Shown piece after piece: positions 1 through 6,356 of a stretch of DNA of 9,198 bases (the first letter of the stretch is position 1; each line of letters opens with the position of its first letter). This DNA comes from DATLGB01 sp035540675 (GTDB lineage: Bacteria; Actinomycetota; Thermoleophilia; Solirubrobacterales; Solirubrobacteraceae). A program made the translations under genes and the position numbers. The stretch lies in assembly GCA_035540675.1 (NCBI GenBank), contig DATLGB010000157.1, positions 1 through 9,198 of the forward strand, read 5' to 3'. Below the pieces are notes generated by a model. That model was given only the letters and a program-made list of their open reading frames with translations, did no database searches and was not told where the DNA came from.

Positions 1-71
1 GGCTGCTGCGCGCCGGGGCGCTCGAGAACGCCGTCGACCGCCTCTCCCGCACCGCCGCCGCCACCCACTGA
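1..71 (+). CDS. 3' end of an unidentified protein-coding gene (partial)
   Basis: An open frame enters from the left edge (first full codon at base 3) and ends at TGA 69-71. The visible tail is 22 residues, beginning LLRAGALENAVDRL and ending in an Ala-rich stretch and His. It looks helical and has the codon bias of the neighbouring genes, but it is too short to assign a family. It lies 33 nt before the ABC ATPase on the same strand, so it may share its operon. A regulator or sensor kinase would be common in that position, but nothing seen here demonstrates it. Confidence 0.55.
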   Translation, partial: LLRAGALENAVDRLSRTAAATH

Positions 72-92
72 TCCCGCAGCTCAAGCAACCAC

Positions 93-97
93 GAGGA
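93..97 (+). promoter_or_regulatory. Ribosome binding site of the ABC ATPase gene
   Basis: GAGGA lies 7 nt before the ATG at 105. This is good Shine-Dalgarno spacing and supports that start over internal alternatives. Confidence 0.7.
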
Positions 98-104
98 CGC
101 TCCC

Positions 105-875
105 ATGACCGAAGCGATCATCGCCGCCGACGCCGCTCCCGCGGCCCCGCCGGCGCCGGCCGTCTCCTGTACCGCGCTCTCCCGCCGCTACGGCGACGGC
201 GACCAGGCCGTCCACGCCCTGCGCGGCGTCGCGCTCGAGGTCCCGCCCGGGCAGCTCACCGCTGTCATGGGCCCCTCGGGCTCCGGCAAGTCGACCCTGA
301 TGCACCTGCTGGCCGGGCTCGACCGGCCGACCGACGGGCGCGTCGCGATCGGCGGCCGGGACATCACGGCGCTCGGCGACAAGGAGCTCACCCGCCTGCG
401 GCGCGACCACGTCGGCTTCATCTTCCAGGCCTTCAACCTCCTGCCGACGCTGACGGCGGAGGAGAACGTCGTACTGCCGATGAAGATCGCCGGCCGCCGC
501 CCGGCGCCCGCGGAGCTCGACGCGCTGCTCGAGCGCGTCGGCCTGGCCGACCGCCGCGGCCACCGCCCCTCGGAGCTGTCGGGCGGGCAGCAGCAGCGGG
601 TGGCGATCGCCCGGGCGCTGATCGCGCGCCCGACGGTGCTGTTCGCCGACGAGCCGACGGGCAACCTCGACTCGCGCGCCGGCGCCGAGGTGCTCGACCT
701 GCTGCGCCGCGCCGTCGACGAGGACGCGCAGACGATCCTCATGGTCACCCACGACCCCCGCGCCGCCGCGCGCGCCGACCGCGTCCTGTTCCTCGCCGAC
801 GGCCGGATCGTGCGCGACCTGGCCGCGCCGGGCGAGGCCGAGATCCTCACCGCCATGGGCGAGCTGACCCGATGA
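105..875 (+). CDS. ABC transporter ATP-binding protein, MacB/LolD-like
   Basis: This 256-residue cytoplasmic ATPase should power the FtsX-type permease encoded next. All ABC motifs are intact: Walker A GPSGSGKST (56-64), Q-loop Q108 in FIFQAFNLLP, signature LSGGQQQR (158-165), Walker B VLFADEP (178-184, catalytic E183), D-loop NLDS (187-190) and switch His216 in VTHD. The run FIFQAFNLLPTLTAEENV is typical of the LolD/MacB/FtsE branch, whose members drive mechanotransmission or substrate extrusion rather than import. The first ~20 residues are a low-complexity Ala/Pro leader. Its TGA overlaps the permease ATG (ATGA, 872-875), which implies translational coupling. The substrate cannot be told from sequence; antimicrobial peptides, lipids or lipoproteins are all handled by this family. 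Confidence 0.95.
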   Translation: MTEAIIAADAAPAAPPAPAVSCTALSRRYGDGDQAVHALRGVALEVPPGQLTAVMGPSGSGKSTLMHLLAGLDRPTDGRVAIGGRDITALGDKELTRLRRDHVGFIFQAFNLLPTLTAEENVVLPMKIAGRRPAPAELDALLERVGLADRRGHRPSELSGGQQQRVAIARALIARPTVLFADEPTGNLDSRAGAEVLDLLRRAVDEDAQTILMVTHDPRAAARADRVLFLADGRIVRDLAAPGEAEILTAMGELTR

Positions 876-3283
876 GCCGGCTCACCCTGCGCGCGCTCGC
901 CGCGCGCCCGCTGCGGACCGCACTGACGATGCTGGCGATCGTGCTCGGCGTCGCCATGGTCGCGGCCGCGTTCACGGTCACCGACACGATGCGCACGGCC
1001 GCCGACTCCCTCTCGGCCGCGGCCTACGACGGCACCGACGCCGTCGTCACCGGCCGCACCGCGTTCGCCACGACCGCCTCGAACGAGTGGCAGGTCGACA
1101 AGCCGAAGGTGCCGGCCGACGTCCTCGAGCGCGTGCGCGCGCTGCCCGAGGTGGGCGTCGCGGTCGGCGACGTCACCGACCAGCACACCAAGGTGATCGG
1201 CGCGGACGGCAAGCCGATCGGCGAGGGCCCGTACTTCGGCGTCGGCTACGACGCGCGCGCCGCCGGCTCCGAGCGCGTGAACCCGTTCCGGCTCACCGCC
1301 GGGCGCTGGGCGGCGGGCCCGGGGGAGGTCGTCCTCGATCTCGGCACCGCCGAGAAGCGCGGCGTCGGCGTCGGCGACACCGTCCGCCTCGTCACCGGCC
1401 GCGGCGGCGACTACCGCGTCACCGGGCTCGCGCGCTTCGGCGCGGTGGAGTCGCTCGGAACGGCGAGCGTGGCGATCCTCGACCTGCGCGTGGCCCAGCG
1501 CGAGCTGCGCCGCGAGGGCGTCTACGACGGCATCCTCGTCGCCGCCCGCGACGGTGTCGCGCCGGCGCAGCTGCGGCGTGCGCTGGCGGGGGTCGTGCCC
1601 GCGCAGGCGACGGTGACGTCCGCCGCGGCCGACGACCGATTCACCTTCGACGGCCTCAAGCAGTTCATCGGGATCATCAAGATCGCGCTGCTCGTCTTCG
1701 GCGGCGTCGCGATCCTGGTCGGCGCGTTCACCATCTTCAACGCGCTGTCGATCACCGTCGCGCAGCGGTCGCGCGAGCTCGGCCTGCTGCGCCTCGTGGG
1801 CGCCTCGCGCCGGCAGGTGCTCGGCGCGGTGCTCGTCGAGGCGCTGGTGCTCGGCGCTGTCGCGTCGCTGGTGGGCGTCGCCGCCGGCTACGCCCTCGCC
1901 AAGGGGCTGACGGCGATGCTGGCGGGCTTCGGCCTCGACCTGCCGGAGGTCCCGACCGTGTTCGCCGGGCGGACCGTCGTCGTGGCGCTGCTCGTGGGCG
2001 TCGTCGTGACGACGCTCGCCGGGCTCGTGCCGGCGCTGCGCGCCACCCGCGTCGCGCCCGTCGAGGTGCTGCGCGCGGCCGCCGTCGCGCGGCCGCGGCT
2101 CGCCGGCCGCGCGGTGCGCGCGCTGGTGGGGCTGCTCGGCCGCCCGGCGGAGCGCCTCGGGGGCACGGCGGGGGCGCTCGCGCGCCGCAACGCGATGCGC
2201 AACCCGGGGCGGACGATGTCGACCGCGCTCGCGCTCACCATCGGGGTCGCGCTGGTGACCCTCGTCACCGTCGTCGCGCACGGCCTGAAGTCCTCCGCGA
2301 CCACGTCGCTGGACCGCCGCATCGCCGCCGAGCAGGTGCTCTCGGCGTCCGACGGCTGGTCGCCGCTGGACCCGACGGTGCTCGAGGACGTGCGCGGCGT
2401 CCCTGGCGTGCGCTCGGTCAGCGGGATCGTCCAGGACGGCGCGCAGGCGCACGGCGAGGTCGAGCTCGTCAACGGCATCGACCCGGCGACGCTGCCCGCG
2501 CTGATGCGCTTCGACTGGGCCGACGGCGACGACGGCGTTCCGGCGCGGCTCGGCGCGGACGGGGCGATCGTCGACGAGGGCTACGCCACCGAGCACGGCC
2601 TCGACGTCGGCGAGTCGTTCACCATGACCTCCGCCCGCGGCACCGAGCTGACGCTCGGCGTCCGCGGCATCGAGCGCTCGCCCGTGCTCGACCCGCTCGG
2701 CCTGGGCCCGATCACCATCGGCCGGGAGGCGTTCGAGCGCGCGTTCAGCCACCGCCGCCCGGCGCTGACGCTGGTCGCCGCCGGGCGCGAGGCGCAGCCG
2801 GCGATCGAGCGCGCGCTCGCCGCGCACCCGGACGTCGAGCTGTCGACCACGCGCGCGTGGATCGAGGACCGCGCCGGGGAGGTCGACCAGCTGCTGGCGA
2901 TCTTCGGCGTGCTGCTGGCGCTGGCGGTGATCGTGAGCCTGTTCGGGATCGTCAACACGCTCGTGCTCTCGACCTTCGAGCGCACGCGCGAGCTGGGGAT
3001 GCTGCGCGCGATCGGGATGAGCCGACGCCAGATGCGCCGGATGGTGCGCCACGAGAGCGTCGTCACCGCGCTGCTGGGCGCACTGGTCGGGATCGCCGCC
3101 GGCCTGCTGCTCGCGCTCGCCGTCACGTCCGCCTTCGCGTCGGAGGGCCTCGTGTTCGCCGTCCCGGTGGGCTCGCTGCTGGCGTTCGTCGTCGTGGCCA
3201 TCGCCGCCGGCGTGCTCGCCGCGATCCTGCCCGCGCGCCGCGCGGCGCGGCTCGACCCGTTGACGGCGCTGGCGTACGAGTAG
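872..3283 (+). CDS. FtsX/MacB-like ABC transporter permease with two FtsX domains
   Basis: This 803-residue integral membrane protein is the partner of the preceding ATPase. It has a duplicated FtsX architecture. TM1 is at about 17-36, followed by an extracytoplasmic domain (~40-260) and an FtsX domain with TM2-4 (~266-294, 318-343, 368-390). TM5 (~449-470) begins the second half, with another extracytoplasmic domain (~475-670) and TM6-8 (~673-700, 731-756, 767-789). Each half carries the coupling-helix motif that contacts the ATPase: RELGLLRLVGAS near 301-312 and RELGMLRAIGMS at 706-717. The C-terminus, ARLDPLTALAYE, is the usual ending of this family. Length is normal for actinobacterial two-domain permeases. 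The start is fixed by the 4-nt overlap with the ATPase stop. There is no adjacent periplasmic adaptor gene, as expected for an organism without a Gram-negative outer membrane. The transported molecule is unknown. Confidence 0.93.
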   Translation: MSRLTLRALAARPLRTALTMLAIVLGVAMVAAAFTVTDTMRTAADSLSAAAYDGTDAVVTGRTAFATTASNEWQVDKPKVPADVLERVRALPEVGVAVGDVTDQHTKVIGADGKPIGEGPYFGVGYDARAAGSERVNPFRLTAGRWAAGPGEVVLDLGTAEKRGVGVGDTVRLVTGRGGDYRVTGLARFGAVESLGTASVAILDLRVAQRELRREGVYDGILVAARDGVAPAQLRRALAGVVPAQATVTSAAADDRFTFDGLKQFIGIIKIALLVFGGVAILVGAFTIFNALSITVAQRSRELGLLRLVGASRRQVLGAVLVEALVLGAVASLVGVAAGYALAKGLTAMLAGFGLDLPEVPTVFAGRTVVVALLVGVVVTTLAGLVPALRATRVAPVEVLRAAAVARPRLAGRAVRALVGLLGRPAERLGGTAGALARRNAMRNPGRTMSTALALTIGVALVTLVTVVAHGLKSSATTSLDRRIAAEQVLSASDGWSPLDPTVLEDVRGVPGVRSVSGIVQDGAQAHGEVELVNGIDPATLPALMRFDWADGDDGVPARLGADGAIVDEGYATEHGLDVGESFTMTSARGTELTLGVRGIERSPVLDPLGLGPITIGREAFERAFSHRRPALTLVAAGREAQPAIERALAAHPDVELSTTRAWIEDRAGEVDQLLAIFGVLLALAVIVSLFGIVNTLVLSTFERTRELGMLRAIGMSRRQMRRMVRHESVVTALLGALVGIAAGLLLALAVTSAFASEGLVFAVPVGSLLAFVVVAIAAGVLAAILPARRAARLDPLTALAYE

Positions 3284-3293
3284 CTGAACTAGC

Positions 3294-3325
3294 GTCCCGA
3301 GGGTCATGCCCGTGACCCTCGGGAC
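3294..3325 (+). promoter_or_regulatory. Perfect 12-bp inverted repeat enclosing the selB start
   Basis: The left arm GTCCCGAGGGTC (3294-3305) is exactly complementary to the right arm GACCCTCGGGAC (3314-3325), with the 8-nt loop ATGCCCGT (3306-3313). The only Shine-Dalgarno-like sequence (GAGGG, 3299-3303) is in the left arm. ATG 3306 is in the loop, and GTG 3312 straddles the loop and right arm. As RNA this would mask the initiation site; as DNA it could be an operator for a dimeric repressor. It begins 11 nt after the permease stop and has no T-run, so a standard intrinsic terminator is less likely. The repeat is seen directly; its function is inferred. Confidence 0.6.
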
Positions 3326-4724
3326 CGCCGGCCACATCGACCACGGCAAGACCGCGCTGATCCGCGCGCTGACCGGTGTCGACACCGACCGGCTGCCGGA
3401 GGAGAAGCGGCGCGGGATCTCGATCGCGCTCGGGTACGCCGCGCTCGAGCTGCCGTCGGGCCGGCGGCTGTCGGTGGTCGACGTGCCGGGCCACGAGCGC
3501 TTCGTCCGCACGATGGTGGCCGGGGCGACCGGGATCGACCTGTACCTGATGGTGGTCGCCGCCGACGACGGCGTGATGCCGCAGACGCGCGAGCACGCCG
3601 CGGTGCTGGACGCGCTGGGCGTGTCCGCCGGGGTCGTCGCCGTCACCAAGGCCGACGCCGCCGACCCGGCGCGCGCCGCAGGCGAGGCGGCGGCGCTGCT
3701 GCCCGGCGCCGAGATCGTGCCGGTGAGCGCGCGCGCGGGCAGCGGCCTCGACGACCTGCGCGCGGCGCTCGACCGCGCTGCGGGCCGGGTGCGGGTGCGC
3801 TCGGACGCGGAGGGGTCGCTGCGGCTGCACGTCGACCGCGCGTTCACCGTCCACGGCGCGGGCACCGTCGTCACCGGCACGCTGTGGTCGGGCACCGCCG
3901 CCCGCGGCGACGAGGTCACGGTCCTGCCGTCCGGACGGCGCGCCCGCGTGCGCTCCGTGCAGGTGCACGACGCCGCGGTCGAGCGCGCGGAGGCCGGCCA
4001 GCGGGTGGCGCTGAACCTGGCCGGCCTCGGCCGCGACGAGGTGGCCCGCGGCGACGTCGTGGTCGCCGGCCCCGACGCGCCGTCGCCCACCTACCGCGTG
4101 CTCGCGCGGCTCGCGCTGCGCGAGGCGCCGGCGGCGGTGACGGTCCACCACGGCACGCGCGAGGCGCCGGCGCGCATGGCAGTGCGTCCCGACGGGACGG
4201 TGCAGCTGCGGCTGCGCGAGCCGATCGTGGCCGCGGCGGGCGACCGCGTGGTCGTGCGCTCGATCGCGCCGCCGGACACGCTCGGCGGCGGCGTCATCGT
4301 CGACCCGCACCCCGGCGCCGGCGCCGAGGCGCCTGCCGCCGCGCCCGCCGCGGCGCCCGAGCGTCCCGCGCTGCCGCCCCTGACGGCGGCCGCCGAGGCC
4401 GCCGAGGCGGCGCTGCGCGCGGCCGGTGTCACGCCGCCGCCGGACGCCGATCTCGGCGCGTCGCGCGACGACCTCGCCGCGCTGCGCGCCCACGGCCGCG
4501 CCGTGCGCGTGGGGCCGGCCATGCACTTCCACGCCGGCGTGCTGGACGACGTGCGCGCGCGGCTCGTCGCCCTGCTCGAGGCCGAGGGAACGCTCACGCT
4601 CGCGCGCTTCCGCGACGAGATGGGCTTCTCGCGCAAGTACGCCCAGGCGCTGCTCGAGCACTTCGACGGCGAGAAGCTCACGCTGCGCCGGGGCGAGGAG
4701 CGGGTGCTGCGCCGCCGGCGCTGA
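3306..4724 (+). CDS. selB: Selenocysteine-specific translation elongation factor SelB, short C-terminal domain
   Basis: SelB is a GTPase that carries Sec-tRNA(Sec) to UGA codons marked by a SECIS hairpin. The G-domain motifs are clear: G1 GHIDHGKT (9-16), G2 region RGISIALGYA (37-46), the SelB counterpart of RGMTIDLGYAY, G3 DVPGHERF (59-66), G4 TKAD (114-117) and G5 VSA (140-142). Domain II is marked by VDRAFTVHGAGTVVTGTLWSG-type sequence (176-196), and domain III ends near DTLGGGVIVDP (324-334). An Ala/Pro linker (~336-360) leads to only two likely winged-helix units. The last, with FSRKYAQALLEHFDG (441-455) and RRGEERVLR, matches the SECIS-binding terminal module. The length of 472 is well below the ~580-640 usual for bacterial SelB. 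ATG 3306 is used here, but GTG 3312 has better spacing (8 nt) from GAGGG. No selA, selC or selD is adjacent. Confidence 0.93.
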   Translation: MPVTLGTAGHIDHGKTALIRALTGVDTDRLPEEKRRGISIALGYAALELPSGRRLSVVDVPGHERFVRTMVAGATGIDLYLMVVAADDGVMPQTREHAAVLDALGVSAGVVAVTKADAADPARAAGEAAALLPGAEIVPVSARAGSGLDDLRAALDRAAGRVRVRSDAEGSLRLHVDRAFTVHGAGTVVTGTLWSGTAARGDEVTVLPSGRRARVRSVQVHDAAVERAEAGQRVALNLAGLGRDEVARGDVVVAGPDAPSPTYRVLARLALREAPAAVTVHHGTREAPARMAVRPDGTVQLRLREPIVAAAGDRVVVRSIAPPDTLGGGVIVDPHPGAGAEAPAAAPAAAPERPALPPLTAAAEAAEAALRAAGVTPPPDADLGASRDDLAALRAHGRAVRVGPAMHFHAGVLDDVRARLVALLEAEGTLTLARFRDEMGFSRKYAQALLEHFDGEKLTLRRGEERVLRRRR

Positions 4725-4749
4725 AGCGGTCCGCGCCGGCGCTGAGGGG

Positions 4750-4887
4750 TGCGGCGTTTCGACGCCGGCAGGTGGCGCCGGATCGCCTCGGACTGCGGAG
4801 AAAGGCACGTGTGCGCGATCCGGTGCCGGCAGGTGGCGTCAGATCGCCGCGGCCTCAGCCGAACGGCTGTGCGCCGACGCCGGCGCT
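4750..4887. repeat. Imperfect ~60-bp tandem repeat in the convergent gap after selB
   Basis: This 167-bp gap between selB and a minus-strand gene has no convincing CDS. Bases 4764-4787 recur at 4825-4848 with 22 of 24 identities (core GCCGGCAGGTGGCG), offset 61 bp. Similarity extends at lower identity over 4754-4814 versus 4815-4870, and a third boundary copy (tgcgcc...cgccggc) starts near 4870. In both full copies GGCG and CGCC flank a 6-nt loop, and both mismatches fall in that loop. A 5-bp hairpin, CGGCG-TTTCGA-CGCCG, is at 4752-4767. The location suits a bidirectional terminator or a structured RNA, but there is no T-run. Confidence 0.55.
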
Positions 4888-4891
4888 ACCG

Positions 4892-5446
4892 CTACGGCAG
4901 GAGCTCGTCCACCACGCGCCGCAGCAGCGACGGGCCCGACTTCCGCGCGCCGTCGCCGAGCCACAGCTGCCACACCAGCCACAGACCCAGGAGGGTGCCC
5001 GGCTCGGGCACCTGCGGCAGCGCGGGCCCGCCCTCGACCTCGAGGCCGTCGCGGACCGCCGCCACGCGGGCCACGGGCCGGCCGCCGCAGGCCAGCTCCC
5101 ACGCCTGCGGCCCGGTTGCGGCGAGCGTGCACTCGCCACCGCCCGAGACGACCGTCAGCCGGCACGCGACGCCCTTGCGCCGCGACTGCGCTGCCACGCG
5201 GCCGTCGTCGCCCGCGACGTCGAACGCCCACGCGGGGCCGCGCGAGCGCAGCGTCCACTGGCCGCCCGACGACAGCAGCCAGGCCGACGTGCCCTCGGGC
5301 GCCGAGATCAGCGTGGCGACGTGGCTGTCGGGCAGGATCGTCCCGGCGTAGGAGAGCAGCAGATCGAGGCGGTCGGCGCCGTTGGGCGCGAGCCGCCCGC
5401 GCTGCAGCGCCGCCAGCGGCGCCTGGAACGCGGTCGACGTGGCCAT
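4892..5446 (-). CDS. Hypothetical Trp-rich protein of unknown function
   Basis: I do not recognise this 184-residue protein. It starts at ATG (5446-5444) and ends at TAG. No signal peptide is evident. Residues ~45-135 alternate short hydrophobic and polar stretches with many Gly, resembling a beta-rich fold; the segment WAFDVAGDDGRVAAQSRRKG (73-92) could be a beta hairpin. Seven Trp occur (56, 64, 73, 116, 156, 159, 162), three of them in a hydrophobic run GTLLGLWLVWQLWLG (150-164) that could be a membrane-associating or buried helix, followed by a basic helical tail (LLRRVVDELLP). The start is 32 nt after the cupin stop on the same strand, so it may be third in the ferritin-cupin operon, although a hairpin sits between them and no Shine-Dalgarno is visible. 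Its amino-acid composition is more protein-like than the alternative frames here, which are Arg/Ala-rich. Confidence 0.72.
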   Translation of the reverse strand: MATSTAFQAPLAALQRGRLAPNGADRLDLLLSYAGTILPDSHVATLISAPEGTSAWLLSSGGQWTLRSRGPAWAFDVAGDDGRVAAQSRRKGVACRLTVVSGGGECTLAATGPQAWELACGGRPVARVAAVRDGLEVEGGPALPQVPEPGTLLGLWLVWQLWLGDGARKSGPSLLRRVVDELLP

Positions 5447-5461
5447 GCGGCCAGCATCGGC

Positions 5462-5479
5462 AGCCGCGCCGCCGCGGCT
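5462..5479 (-). terminator. 7-bp hairpin immediately after the cupin stop codon
   Basis: AGCCGCG (5462-5468) pairs perfectly with CGCGGCT (5473-5479) around a 4-nt loop. Read on the minus strand, it begins at the last base of the cupin TAA. It could end or attenuate transcription before the hypothetical gene. No T-run follows, so calling it a terminator is tentative; a processing or stabilising hairpin is equally possible. Confidence 0.35.
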
Positions 5480-5823
5480 TACTCGAGGTCGGTCTGGACC
5501 ACCGCGGCGCTCGGGTGCGCCGACACCACGCGCAGCTCCCCGTCGCCCGCGTTGCGGAAGCCGTGCGGCGTGTCGGGATCCACGACGACGACGTGGCCGG
5601 CGGCGACCCGCAGCTCCTCCTCGCCCGAACGGAAGATCGCCTCGCCCTGCTCCACCACGAACACCTCGGCGTACGGATGCGTGTGCAGCGTGGGCCCCTG
5701 GCCGCGCTGCGGGTAGCGCGTGATGAACATCGAGACGGGGACGCCGCCGCCGTGGCGCTCGCCCTCGAACAGCGCCGCGGTCGGGCTGCGGCGGAGCTCG
5801 TCCAGCGGCAGCACGCGCGCCAT
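5479..5823 (-). CDS. Small single-domain cupin protein
   Basis: This 114-residue protein has one cupin beta-barrel. Motif 1 is GPTLHTHPYAEVFVVEQG (43-60), with metal ligands H47, H49 and E53. Motif 2 is GHVVVVDPDTPHGFRN (76-91), with the fourth ligand H87. A complete 3-His/1-Glu set implies a bound divalent metal. Stand-alone cupins of this size include sensors, isomerases and dioxygenase-like proteins, so no reaction can be named. The ATG (5823-5821) overlaps the ferritin TGA by one base (TGATG). GGAGG at 5832-5828 lies 4 nt upstream of it, so the two genes should be co-translated. The frame stays open upstream into the ferritin gene, but that part is antisense-like noise; the coupled ATG is the convincing start. 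Linkage to ferritin suggests a metal or redox role (inference). Confidence 0.88.
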   Translation of the reverse strand: MARVLPLDELRRSPTAALFEGERHGGGVPVSMFITRYPQRGQGPTLHTHPYAEVFVVEQGEAIFRSGEEELRVAAGHVVVVDPDTPHGFRNAGDGELRVVSAHPSAAVVQTDLE

Positions 5824-6356
5824 CAGGCCTCCGCGCCGGCCGCGCGCGGGGCGGTCGGGTCGGCGGCCTCGCCCTCGGCCTGCTCGCGCGCCACGTAGTC
5901 CTCGACGTCGTCGACGGAGTCGCGCAGGCGCTGCGCGACGCGCAGCAGGTCGCTCATCGTCGCGACCTCCTCCACCTGCTCCTTGATGAACCACTGCATG
6001 AACTGCTCGCTGGTGAAGTCGCCCTCCGCGCGGGCGGTCGCCGCGAGCGCGTTGATCTGGTCGGTGACGCGCTTCTCCTGCTCGAGCGCGAGGGCGATCG
6101 GCGCGACGACGTCGTCGAACTCGCCGACGGGAGCGGAGACGCCCGGAATCCGCACGGGGGCGTCCGTGTCGAGGAGGTACTGGACCATCATCATCGCGTG
6201 GTCGCGCTCCTCCATCGCCTGGCGGTAGAAGAAGCCCGCGAGCTGGGGGAGCGTCTCTCCGTCGTAGTAGACGGCGCACGCGACGTACTGCTGGTGCGCG
6301 GCGAACTCGTTGGCGATCTGCTCGTTGAGCTTGTCGACGAAGGCGGGGGCCGGCAT
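5823..6356 (-). CDS. Non-heme bacterial ferritin
   Basis: Ferritin oxidises Fe(II) and stores it as a mineral within a 24-subunit shell. This 177-residue protein aligns almost gap-free with E. coli FtnA from MxxPxxxxKLNEQ onward. The ferroxidase ligands fall at the same numbers: E17, E50 and H53 (EERDH), E94, Q127 and E130 (KEQVEEV). The helical four-helix-bundle core covers ~5-145. A charged, Ala-rich tail (~157-177) extends the C-terminus and is probably disordered. There is no haem-ligand Met typical of bacterioferritin that I can place with confidence. The gene is first of a minus-strand group and is followed by the coupled cupin. Its ATG has no Shine-Dalgarno, but TAGGTT lies 6 nt upstream, consistent with a leaderless mRNA. 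The start overlaps the divergent Lys-rich gene's ATG within CATG. Confidence 0.94.
   Translation of the reverse strand: MPAPAFVDKLNEQIANEFAAHQQYVACAVYYDGETLPQLAGFFYRQAMEERDHAMMMVQYLLDTDAPVRIPGVSAPVGEFDDVVAPIALALEQEKRVTDQINALAATARAEGDFTSEQFMQWFIKEQVEEVATMSDLLRVAQRLRDSVDDVEDYVAREQAEGEAADPTAPRAAGAEA

Noticed and set aside
3260..3265. TTGACG as a -35 box for selB
   Set aside because: It encodes part of the conserved DPLTAL ending of the permease, and no good -10 lies 16-18 nt downstream. TAGCGT (3290-3295) is 24 nt away.
188..4090. A 1300-codon open frame on the minus strand, and similar long antisense frames at 3123-4808 and 7641-9008
   Set aside because: They run antisense to well-supported genes, are dominated by Arg, Ala, Gly, Asp or Ser low-complexity sequence, and show no domain motifs. 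GC-rich third positions remove stop codons from antisense frames.
4713..4745. A 12-nt sequence, CGCCGGCGCTGA, at the selB stop repeated 21 nt downstream
   Set aside because: Mostly short GC-palindromic sequence; one extra copy is weak evidence for a duplication or functional element beyond the repeat reported for this gap.
4725..4891. A possible selC (tRNA-Sec) next to selB, suggested by a T-loop-like TTTCGA hairpin
   Set aside because: The 4752-4767 stem has a 6-nt loop. No TCA anticodon with a preceding T, long variable arm or 8-bp acceptor stem could be built on either strand.
5824..6279. N-terminal extension of the cupin reading frame into the ferritin gene
   Set aside because: The extension is an Arg-rich shadow of ferritin; the cupin ATG at 5823 has its own GGAGG and coupled overlap.
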